From assembly GCA_029262195.1 (NCBI GenBank), contig JAJCZX010000025.1:21131-85130 (forward strand): a DNA stretch of 64,000 bases, given 5' to 3'. A program made the translations under genes and the position numbers. Below the pieces are notes generated by a model. The model worked only from the letters and a program-made list of their open reading frames with translations, was not told where the DNA came from and ran no database searches. Source of the DNA: Gemmatimonadota bacterium. Lineage in GTDB: Bacteria > Gemmatimonadota > Gemmatimonadetes > Gemmatimonadales > GWC2-71-9. Positions 51,380 through 58,941 of the stretch are shown in pieces. How positions within the stretch are numbered: the stretch's first letter is position 1; the number at the start of each line of letters is the position of its first letter.

Positions 51380-52942
51380 ATGTCCCAGTACATGTTTTTT
51401 TCGACCTTCTTTATCGCGCTCGTACCTGCAGTGGCGCCCTGTTCACTGTCCTCACAAGCGAACGCCGATTCGATCCCCATCCCCGAAGAACTGGCTCGGG
51501 CGTACGCCGCCGGAACTCGGAACCCGGACGGCACACCGGGGCCTCACTACTGGCAGCTATCACCCGTTTACGAACTGGCCGCCAAGCTGGACCCTGCAAC
51601 CGCGACACTCAACGGATCGGGATCGGTATTCTTTCTGAATCCTGGATTGGTTCCGATGTCCGAAGTAGTGCTTCGCCTGGATCAAAATCGATTCCTCCGC
51701 GGCGTGAGCGAAGACGCAGTTACTTCTGGAATTCAAATAACATCTCTAAGCATCAACGACCGGCCGATCTCGCTCGACTCCGATGCGGTATCGGGACTTA
51801 CTTCTACCGTTCTTCGAATCCGGCTGCTTGAGGCCCTTGAACCCCAAGAAGGAGTGAGGATTGAGCTTGGTTGGAACCTTGAGATTCCAAGAGACGAACA
51901 GGGACAGGCCCTTCGACAGGGACACAGTGGAAACTCGGTTTTCCAGATTGCCCAATGGTATCCGCGACTCGCGATGTACGACGACATTGCGGGGTGGGAC
52001 CTAGCTCCCCACCACCCAGCTTTGGAGTTTTTCAATCCTTTCGGGACATTCACCGTTTCCGTCGAAGTACCCGCGGTGTGGTTGGTCGGTGCTACTGGAG
52101 AACTGCAGAACCCCGGGGACGTTTTGTCTGAGCAGGTTTTGAATCGCCTTGCAAGACTCCAGCAGGTCGACACTACGATGGTCATTGTCGGGCCGGAAGA
52201 GCGAAATAACGCGACGGCGCAAACCTCTGGATGGCAACTGTGGAGATTCCGAGCCGAGTCGGTCAGCGATTTCGCCTGGGGAACCTCCGCCGATTATTCC
52301 TGGGCCGCTACCTCGCGGTCCCGTGTTGGCCGTGAACCCCTCATCGTTCACGCCTTTATGGCCTCAGGTCACTCGCCCACCGGGCTTACCCAGAACGTTG
52401 TGGGAATGATTGGCCGACTTTCGGAAACGTTGATGCCGTATGCTTGGGATAAACACACGTTGGTCGGCGGACCCGAGGGCGGCATGGAGTACCCGATGTT
52501 GACCATGTCGTCCGGACGCGCGAGTAGCCACGAGACCGTTCACCAGTGGTTCCCAATGATGGTAGGCTCGGACGAAACGCGTTTCGTGTTTTTGGATGAG
52601 GGGCTCGCAGTCGGACTTAGTGGACTCGCAACCGGCAGACCGCTTGCGCGGAGTTTTTCCAGACTCCCTATTCCTGAAGCCCTAATCGTTCCCCATGATT
52701 TGCGGGGAATCAGGACGAGCGCGGAATACGGATATTTTCGGGGAAGTCGAATGATCTATGCGCTGGCGAACAACTACGGTGATGAAGCGGTAACTCTAGC
52801 ATTCAGCTCATACGCCAATGAATGGAAATTCAAGCACCCGACTCCGTGGGACTTCATGGCAAGCATTGAACGGTCGTTGCAAGAAGATCTGGCCGGTTTT
52901 TGGAAACTATGGCTTTTCAGTGCCGAAACAGTAGGGCACTAA
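51380..52942 (+). CDS. M1-like gluzincin metallopeptidase
   Basis: 520 aa. The signal sequence is at 1-32. Zinc ligands: HETVHQ (His384, Glu385, His388) and Glu407 in FLDEGLA, HExxH-x18-E. GGMEYPML stands at the place of the GxMEN exopeptidase motif, with Tyr instead of Asn. The N-terminal beta domain precedes these. It is shorter than the peptidase at 43234 and does not look like its recent copy. ATG51380 has GAGGGCGG upstream. Confidence 0.82.
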   Translation: MSQYMFFSTFFIALVPAVAPCSLSSQANADSIPIPEELARAYAAGTRNPDGTPGPHYWQLSPVYELAAKLDPATATLNGSGSVFFLNPGLVPMSEVVLRLDQNRFLRGVSEDAVTSGIQITSLSINDRPISLDSDAVSGLTSTVLRIRLLEALEPQEGVRIELGWNLEIPRDEQGQALRQGHSGNSVFQIAQWYPRLAMYDDIAGWDLAPHHPALEFFNPFGTFTVSVEVPAVWLVGATGELQNPGDVLSEQVLNRLARLQQVDTTMVIVGPEERNNATAQTSGWQLWRFRAESVSDFAWGTSADYSWAATSRSRVGREPLIVHAFMASGHSPTGLTQNVVGMIGRLSETLMPYAWDKHTLVGGPEGGMEYPMLTMSSGRASSHETVHQWFPMMVGSDETRFVFLDEGLAVGLSGLATGRPLARSFSRLPIPEALIVPHDLRGIRTSAEYGYFRGSRMIYALANNYGDEAVTLAFSSYANEWKFKHPTPWDFMASIERSLQEDLAGFWKLWLFSAETVGH

Positions 52943-52983
52943 GTGCTCCAGTTGTTCCAACCTTTGCACGAGGCGACGCATAA

Positions 52984-53874
52984 ATGAAAGCTGCCGGTTT
53001 TGAGGAGAGGGAGTACGAATCACCTTTGTATTCGGAGCTTGACGCGGGAACAACTCGTCTTTGGTCGCCCGGTCAGGTGTTGGAACACGCATTGGGCTTT
53101 GATCGGGCCACTTTTTCCATCCATCCAGAGTTTTGGGCCTTGCACGGCATGAGGACTCCGTTGCCTGGCATAGCGCCTCGGTACTATGATTGGCCGATCC
53201 TCCCAGGCAGATCCTATTCTCCAGACAGACTTCCGAGGTTTCGTTTGAATTGTTTTTTGCAAGCGAAACGCCCTGACGTAGGCCGTCGGATACCTAGGGC
53301 CCTCCGCCAGTTGGGCTTGAAAAGCCCAGTTTTCAGAATAAACCTCGACACCGATCAGCAACTCGTTCTGGAACGCGCAGCCAACGAATTCGATGGCCGT
53401 GCTTTGTTTGTATATGCTGCACCGGCGTTCGGAACACCGGGAGACCTCTTTAGAAATACCTCGCGGCAAACAATTGTGGCTAACTCGCAGTTCCCAGATG
53501 TTCGGGAGTTGAAGGGACACGGCGCTTGGTACTACGATTCACCTGGCGTCGTCGGTGTTGCCAATCCGGATTATGAGCGGATGGAATCGACTACCCTCGA
53601 AGCCCGCATTGACCAGTTGGTTGCCCGTTCATTTGACCTATCAGAGACAGAAGGTTTTTTCCTCTCAGATCTTCAATACATTCGTGAAACCCTGCAGCAA
53701 ATCTTTCGTGAGTCTGACACGATCGCGGAATCGCCGCGGGTGGCGACACTAGTCCAAGAATGGAATCGAATTGACAGCTCCAGCCGTCTAAACCTGAACC
53801 CCGCGGTTGCGGCTTTCGAGGCAGTGAGGGCGTTCGCCTATTACTTCAAACTCATTTGGCTTACGATTGCATGA
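52984..53874 (+). CDS. Candidate defence-module protein, possible nuclease-like fold
   Basis: 296 aa, no recognised domain name. Conserved-looking segments are PRFRLNCFLQAKRPD (a hydrophobic strand ending QxK), RALFVYAAPAFGTPGDLFR, ANSQFPDVRELKGHGAWYYDSPG and a helical C-terminal third. I recall similar segments (Q-x-K-R-P, Y-A-x-P-A, H-x-x-Y/W-x-Y) in uncharacterised proteins in defence islands; the Q-x-K pattern would suit a PD-(D/E)XK-like fold, but this is not proven. ATG52984 has a GAGG about 12 nt upstream. It lies only 41 nt after the peptidase and precedes the small ORFs and ATPase on the same strand, so it is likely the first gene of the module. Confidence 0.55.
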   Translation: MKAAGFEEREYESPLYSELDAGTTRLWSPGQVLEHALGFDRATFSIHPEFWALHGMRTPLPGIAPRYYDWPILPGRSYSPDRLPRFRLNCFLQAKRPDVGRRIPRALRQLGLKSPVFRINLDTDQQLVLERAANEFDGRALFVYAAPAFGTPGDLFRNTSRQTIVANSQFPDVRELKGHGAWYYDSPGVVGVANPDYERMESTTLEARIDQLVARSFDLSETEGFFLSDLQYIRETLQQIFRESDTIAESPRVATLVQEWNRIDSSSRLNLNPAVAAFEAVRAFAYYFKLIWLTIA

Positions 53875-53952
53875 CAGGTGCGTTAACTAACGAACGATGC
53901 CGTAGCGCTAGCATTTTAGGATCGCAAAGAAGAAATGAGAGGATAGTCCTAA

Positions 53953-54060
53953 ATGGAAAGATCCAGAATTAACCAAGTCCTGCGGGATGTTTGCAGTGAC
54001 ATTGGGTGGAGACTAGTATTTGCCCACCAAGTCGGTTCCCAAACCAACCGGAAGCGATAG
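53953..54060 (+). CDS. Possible 35-aa small protein
   Basis: The frame MERSRINQVLRDVCSDIGW... runs 35 codons and is preceded by GAGAGGATAG, a good ribosome-binding site. It fits between the 52984 gene and the next small ORF with a 3-nt gap. There is no homology to judge it by, so it could be a chance ORF. Confidence 0.35.
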   Translation: MERSRINQVLRDVCSDIGWRLVFAHQVGSQTNRKR

Positions 54061-54063
54061 GTC

Positions 54064-54261
54064 ATGGCGTCATTCGTCGAGACGTGGCTGCAATCAGCCT
54101 TGGGGAGGTATCCACTGAACGGCCTGGGGAACGCCGTTCTCCAAGAGATCGTCAGGTCGACAGATGCTGACATCCTCTCCGAGGAACTCTTGCTGCGCAG
54201 ACTCGAGTCTCTGGCCGACACTCTTCCCAACCCCACACAAGGCGACTATGAATCCGGTTGA
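54064..54261 (+). CDS. Small 65-aa protein preceding the ATPase
   Basis: MASFVETWLQSALGRYPLNGLGNAVLQEIVRSTDADILSEELLLRRLESLADTLPNP is helical and mildly acidic. It overlaps the ATPase start (ATG54248) by 14 nt, so the two would be translationally coupled. No family recognised. Lamassu and related systems carry a small subunit before the SMC-like gene, but that subunit is much longer, so this is only a position analogy. Confidence 0.45.
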   Translation: MASFVETWLQSALGRYPLNGLGNAVLQEIVRSTDADILSEELLLRRLESLADTLPNPTQGDYESG

Positions 54262-56674
54262 AGGCATATGTGTCGCCGGTTTTCGCGGCATCCTGAGCGA
54301 GTTCGATATTTCCTTGGTTAAAGGATCCACCGCCCGATCCGTCATCCTTTACGGCGGTAACGGCACAGGGAAGAGCTCGTTGACGGATGCGCTCGAATGG
54401 TTCCAAACCGGCAATATTGAGCGGCTCCGCCGGGAAGATGCAGGGCCTCGTTCCTATCCCAATCGCGCGGTCGACTTCGACCCGTATGTGCGTCTTCGAC
54501 TTCGGGATCCCGCACTAGGGACTGCGGGTCTGGTGTATTCAAGATCGAGGATTACGGCACCTGAGGCAGAGGGGGCATTGGAGGAGGTGCGAGCGGCAGC
54601 TCCGTCTCCATGGCAAATCCGAAACGAAGATCTGTCACGGTTTGTGGTGATGACGAAGGCTCAACGGTTTGACGCGCTGGCCTCACTCATGGGATTCCAA
54701 CCACAGGTAGAGTTTCTGAAGGGGCTACGCCGGACCGCTGGTGCCTTCGCTCGAAAGCGCAGCCAACAACAGGCAGTTCTCGACGCTGAGCAAAACCAGC
54801 TTATGGCATCACTGGATTCTCATGATACAAGCGCTGCCGGATGTGTCGCCGGCATCAACGAAGCACTTGGAAACCTCGCTCCACCAATCGTTGAGATTGG
54901 CGAGGCCAGCGCCGTGCGTGACCGCCTCGCCAGCGACATCGAAGCCGATCCCAGGGCTGCAGAACTGGCTGAACTGCGAGCACTTCGTACAAACGTTTGC
55001 GGGCCGTTTGAAGTGGGGGACATCGTGGATGCCGCTGCTGAGCTTGCAGAAGCACTGCGTGCGCTGAGAAGTGAGTTAGGGAGCGGAGCAGATCTGTCTC
55101 GGCTCCAACTGCTAGAGGTCGCCCTACAGCATCTCGGTGCGAGTGAGTGGGAGTCAGGGAACGAATGTCCGTTGTGTGACGCCGTCTATGAGGGAGACCT
55201 AACAGAGCATGTTCGGGACGAGCTTGACCGGTTGGATCGCCTACGGAGTCTACAGCGATTGGTTCGAACTCGGCAAACCGCGTCGAGAGCGACGTTGGAT
55301 GACCTGCTCGACCGGATCGCCTCGGACCTATCGATGGGGGATAATGGGGAGCAGCTTGGGGTGGGCGATGCATTCCAGATTCTGGCTCGAGCGCTGACGG
55401 ACCTCGGCGCGCTCCTCGAGCGGGCGAGGGATTTAGCGGGGATTCGGGCAGACGAGTGGGCCGAAGAGCAGGAGAGGGAACTCGCGACCTTGGTCGAGAA
55501 CGTAGGGGCCATGACCGCCGAGGCGACCGCGTTTCGCAACGATTTGTCGAACGTGATCGAAACGCAAGAAGCTGCTTTAGATAACAGAGGCACCCGCGGC
55601 CTGAAGGTGCGAGCGCGTGACTTCGTACGCGACGTTCTCGACAACTATGAAAGGGCCGCTCGCGCCGACCAACGACTTTCGAGGATCTCCGACGTGTGTC
55701 GGGAATTCGATCGAATTGTCGACGAATACGCGTTGACTAGTATCGCCGATGTGGAGACGCGTTTTAACTTGATATCCGCGGATGTGGATCGGTACTTCGG
55801 GACACTAGAGGAGAATACCCCAGGATTGGCTCGTCCGGCCCTCAGGCTCCTACCTGGCCAAGATCGTGCAGTCGTCTTAGAGATCGAGTTCCGAGGAGAG
55901 AGAATCGATCAAGCCTTCGGCTTTCTCAGCCAATCGCAGCTAAACTCGTTTGGGTTGGCAGTTTTCCTTGCCTCGGCTCGTGTGGGCAACACCGGCTTCC
56001 CTTTCTTGGTGCTGGACGACGTCATTAACAGCTTCGACGCATACAAGCGGCCTCGTTTGGCACAACTCCTGCGAACCGAATTCTCGGATTTTCAGCTATT
56101 TGTGCTGACCCACGATCAGGTATGGTGGGATCGCATCGCGCGGGAATGTCCCGACTGGGTGCGGTTGCGGTTTGCGCGCTTCGAGCCTGGGTCCGGCCCC
56201 GTGTGTCAGGAAGGGTTGTCGTCCATCGACGAGATCGACTCTTTCATTCTTGACGACCGCCCGGAGCTCGCAGGACGAAGCCTCGGGCCTCTCATGGAGT
56301 TGGAGTTGCAGGAGTTCGCTGAGGCATTCGGGGCCTTGGTGCCGTACAATCGTCGCAACGAATATACGCTTGAACCACTATTAGATCGTGTTCGGGTTCG
56401 CGTATCAGACAAGCTGGGTAATGCGCATCCGCTCCATACCACGCTTCGTGAAATGCATGAGGCAACCAGCTTCCGGAACTTCGCCGCTCATTGGAAAGAC
56501 CCTGAGTCTCCGATTACGGCGGAGGAGATGCGAGGCGTGTTCGTAAAATGGGCTGCGGTAACAGCACTGGCTCGGTGCACACTTCCCGGTTGTGGTAGCG
56601 TGTTGGCATACGAGCGGTCGTCCGGAAGTTTCGTATGCAGCATCTGCCGTGGCACAACGCTCACTCGAGCGTGA
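54248..56674 (+). CDS. SMC/Rad50-like ATPase with CPLC hook and C-terminal zinc ribbon
   Basis: 808 aa. Walker A is GGNGTGKS (36-43). A long coiled-coil region is centred on a CxxC hook (CPLC, 307-310), like the Rad50 zinc hook. A second coiled coil leads to the LSQSQLNSFGLAVFLASAR signature motif and Walker B FLVLDDVINSFD (Asp590, Asp591), then LTHDQ (D/H loop). Unusually a C-terminal zinc ribbon follows (Cys777, Cys782, Cys797, Cys800). ABC-type ATPases of this class are central to anti-phage systems (for example Lamassu, PARIS, Septu), but the gene set here does not match one I know. ATG54248 is chosen since the family N-terminus begins there. Confidence 0.8.
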   Translation: MNPVEGICVAGFRGILSEFDISLVKGSTARSVILYGGNGTGKSSLTDALEWFQTGNIERLRREDAGPRSYPNRAVDFDPYVRLRLRDPALGTAGLVYSRSRITAPEAEGALEEVRAAAPSPWQIRNEDLSRFVVMTKAQRFDALASLMGFQPQVEFLKGLRRTAGAFARKRSQQQAVLDAEQNQLMASLDSHDTSAAGCVAGINEALGNLAPPIVEIGEASAVRDRLASDIEADPRAAELAELRALRTNVCGPFEVGDIVDAAAELAEALRALRSELGSGADLSRLQLLEVALQHLGASEWESGNECPLCDAVYEGDLTEHVRDELDRLDRLRSLQRLVRTRQTASRATLDDLLDRIASDLSMGDNGEQLGVGDAFQILARALTDLGALLERARDLAGIRADEWAEEQERELATLVENVGAMTAEATAFRNDLSNVIETQEAALDNRGTRGLKVRARDFVRDVLDNYERAARADQRLSRISDVCREFDRIVDEYALTSIADVETRFNLISADVDRYFGTLEENTPGLARPALRLLPGQDRAVVLEIEFRGERIDQAFGFLSQSQLNSFGLAVFLASARVGNTGFPFLVLDDVINSFDAYKRPRLAQLLRTEFSDFQLFVLTHDQVWWDRIARECPDWVRLRFARFEPGSGPVCQEGLSSIDEIDSFILDDRPELAGRSLGPLMELELQEFAEAFGALVPYNRRNEYTLEPLLDRVRVRVSDKLGNAHPLHTTLREMHEATSFRNFAAHWKDPESPITAEEMRGVFVKWAAVTALARCTLPGCGSVLAYERSSGSFVCSICRGTTLTRA

Positions 56675-58298
56675 CGACCGAGGGAGACACATTTCGGCCG
56701 TTGGTCTTGAGCCATGCTTTGTTCCACGCGATACGCCACTTGCCGACGTTTTCGATAGTCGAGCCCCTAATGTCCGGCGACTTGATTCGTCCGATTCTCT
56801 GAAGTTGCACAGTGCACACTAGGTCACGGCCCAGGCCAAATCCTGAGAGACGCCGACGGCGATAGTCCCGCCTGAAAACGGCAACACGGGCGAAACCGAG
56901 TGGTAGGTAGGTCGCGACCCCCCCGAACCCAAGTTTACGTGCGCGTCTCACCCCAGACCGGACAATACGGTGCAGCTGCTTCCGAATCACACTAGCAATT
57001 TCCTCATCGTCGAGGCCTGCTAAAACAACTTCGGCGTTCAACACTGAGCCCCAGGAGTTCCGGTGGACGGTTGCGTTTCTGCAAACAATAAGGGGGATTC
57101 CTAGGCGCTCACGAAACTCCTGCATGGCGATGGGCACGGCCATGCGAAAGCTCCTCGCATAGGTGTCGAGCGTGCCGACGAGCGCCGGCATCGCTGGCTT
57201 AGCGACATAGAAGACGCAATCGTTCTCGACGATTCCCTTGTACCGCGACAGGTCGTCGGTTCCGGATTCGCGCAGGCTACGCAATTTGGCTCCGTCGAAA
57301 CCAGCCCAACCAGGCAAGGCCTTCGGTGATCGGAGAGACAGAAAATAACGATCATATCCGGGCGCAAAGAATTCTGCAAAAATCCCTGACTGAATAGCCG
57401 ACCAATAGACCTTGGCGTAGTGGCGCGAATTAGGTCGAGCGTAGACGATCAACTGGGCCTTGCCAGCGGCGTTCTCGGATTCCACACAGCCTTCAATTGT
57501 CCACCACGGCGCCCAAGTCGCGTCTTGTAGTTCCTCCACAAGCAATTCGCGTGGTGGAACGTAACCTCGCTCGCGCGAACCCAGATAGAACACTTTGAGT
57601 GCAGCGGCAAGTCCGTTACAAGTATCCAAGAGGTCGTCGCACAAGCGTACAATGGCTGCTGTGCTGAGCGTTTCCTCTTTCCCTTTCTTGTCCCGATACC
57701 GTACTTCGTTTTCGAGAAACGTTATTCCGCCGTGAGCAATCCCGTTGCGGACAATGTTCCGATAGGATCCAACCAAACTAGCCGTTTCGCCCGCCTCCAA
57801 TTCGTTCATCACGGCCCAAACGTCAAGTCCTTCGGTACCTTTGCCGCGATCGATTCGAGAGAAGTGAGCTACTACCTTGGTCATCGGTGCCAGCACCGCT
57901 TCAATTAAACGCAAATAGGTCGGGTGAACGCGCTTGTCAATAAACCGGAGCAGGTCGTATTCGTCTACTGCGTCGAGCGGCCTGTCGTGCCACTCTTCGC
58001 CATTGATCTCTCGTAGGAAAAGAACTGCACGGTTGATCTCGGCATCAAATCGAGAAAGGTAGACTTTGAGTGCCTCGCCGTCCGAGTCACCACGCCTCCG
58101 GAGCCACGTTAGGAAACTCTCGTAGGCCGTCGAATTGAGAAACCGCTCGGGACACGAATTCACGTACCGACGCAAAGTAAGAACGTGCTGTACCCTGCCC
58201 GACTGGAGACTAGGAAATGCTTCAGCGATACGGGAGCCGTCGCGAATATCCCGCTCCGTCGTCAGCGGATTCCGCAATTGTTCGTAGATCGCTAACAT
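56661..58298 (-). CDS. HEPN-domain-like protein, convergent to the ATPase
   Basis: 545 aa. Helical N-terminal ~260 residues contain RNGIAH (Arg184, His189), the R-x4-H motif with Asn after Arg that marks HEPN ribonucleases, here within an ETASLVGSYRNIVRNGIAHGG helix. A different, mixed alpha/beta domain follows from about 270 (QLIVYARPNSRHYAKVYW..., DDLSRYKGIVENDCVFYVAKPAMPALVGTLDTY). No full-length family is recognised. Its 3' end overlaps the ATPase 3' end by 14 nt on the opposite strand. An RNA-cleaving effector activated by the ATPase complex is a plausible but unproven role. Confidence 0.6.
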   Translation of the reverse strand: MLAIYEQLRNPLTTERDIRDGSRIAEAFPSLQSGRVQHVLTLRRYVNSCPERFLNSTAYESFLTWLRRRGDSDGEALKVYLSRFDAEINRAVLFLREINGEEWHDRPLDAVDEYDLLRFIDKRVHPTYLRLIEAVLAPMTKVVAHFSRIDRGKGTEGLDVWAVMNELEAGETASLVGSYRNIVRNGIAHGGITFLENEVRYRDKKGKEETLSTAAIVRLCDDLLDTCNGLAAALKVFYLGSRERGYVPPRELLVEELQDATWAPWWTIEGCVESENAAGKAQLIVYARPNSRHYAKVYWSAIQSGIFAEFFAPGYDRYFLSLRSPKALPGWAGFDGAKLRSLRESGTDDLSRYKGIVENDCVFYVAKPAMPALVGTLDTYARSFRMAVPIAMQEFRERLGIPLIVCRNATVHRNSWGSVLNAEVVLAGLDDEEIASVIRKQLHRIVRSGVRRARKLGFGGVATYLPLGFARVAVFRRDYRRRRLSGFGLGRDLVCTVQLQRIGRIKSPDIRGSTIENVGKWRIAWNKAWLKTNGRNVSPSVVTLE

Positions 58299-58630
58299 CT
58301 GGACCCTCGGTGCCGCGGGTTCACTGCGTCACCACCGAAGGGCAACGTCATAACCCAGAACAAGACGGGCGATACCAGAATCAGTGCCTGAACGAATAGG
58401 TCGCATGCCCTGCCGCCAGCACAGTCCGTTTCTTCGATCAGGCTTTTTGAAATCCCCATTTTGATCCGTCCTCGAAACCGAATACCCAAATCAACTTGGT
58501 AACCTACATATGAAACCGGAAGGAGCCAGCGGCCGCGCAAGAACTTTTGACTGAGCCTCTGGGGAAACCTCCAGAGGAGCATCCAAAATAACGGGGCATT
58601 CATTGCCACTTTTAGTCTATTTGAGACCAC
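58292..58630 (-). CDS. Possible small membrane protein upstream of the HEPN gene
   Basis: 112 aa, minus strand, overlapping the HEPN start by 7 nt. It has one strongly hydrophobic stretch near the C-terminus (FVQALILVSPVLFWVMTLPFGG) and no recognised domain. The overlap is suggestive of coupling, but codon and residue usage are not convincing. It may be chance. Confidence 0.25.
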   Translation of the reverse strand: MVSNRLKVAMNAPLFWMLLWRFPQRLSQKFLRGRWLLPVSYVGYQVDLGIRFRGRIKMGISKSLIEETDCAGGRACDLFVQALILVSPVLFWVMTLPFGGDAVNPRHRGSRC

Positions 58631-58733
58631 CCCTTTTCAGTCTTCGTAGTGTCAATCTCCGGCGTTGTCCCGGTTCGTTCAATTATCTCACCGCCGGATC
58701 GGGCGTGGAAGGACCTTTACGGCCACCAGTGTT

Positions 58734-58869
58734 GTGAGTTGTGTTGTGAGTTTCTCACAACAACCGACCCTATAAGCCCTTCCGTGATACGACACCAATG
58801 CCCAGAACACCGCGTTAATGCTACGTTCTGTCGTATCCCACTCATTTCCCGTTCAGCTTCGGGAGCAGG
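58734..58869. repeat. 136-bp repeat, copy A, ending in the tRNA-Pro fragment
   Basis: About 90% identical to 60740-60874. It contains GTTGTGAG/CTCACAAC and a 9-bp inverted repeat GATACGACA (58786-58794) / TGTCGTATC (58829-58837), 34 nt apart. It runs into the right att fragment (58856-58894). Confidence 0.9.
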
Positions 58870-58894
58870 AGGTCGTGGGTTCAAATCCCGCTGC
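58856..58894. other. tRNA-Pro 3'-half fragment, candidate att site (right)
   Basis: Matches the left fragment (46144-46182) at 36 of 39 nt; differences are at three positions (C/G, G/A, C/T). The acceptor end then diverges (TGCACCACC). No 5' half of a tRNA precedes it. The distance between the two fragments, 12.7 kb, defines the suggested element. Confidence 0.6.
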
Positions 58895-58941
58895 ACCACC
58901 CATTTACATCCGAAAAAACTGGGTGGCTTCCCCGCAAAGGT

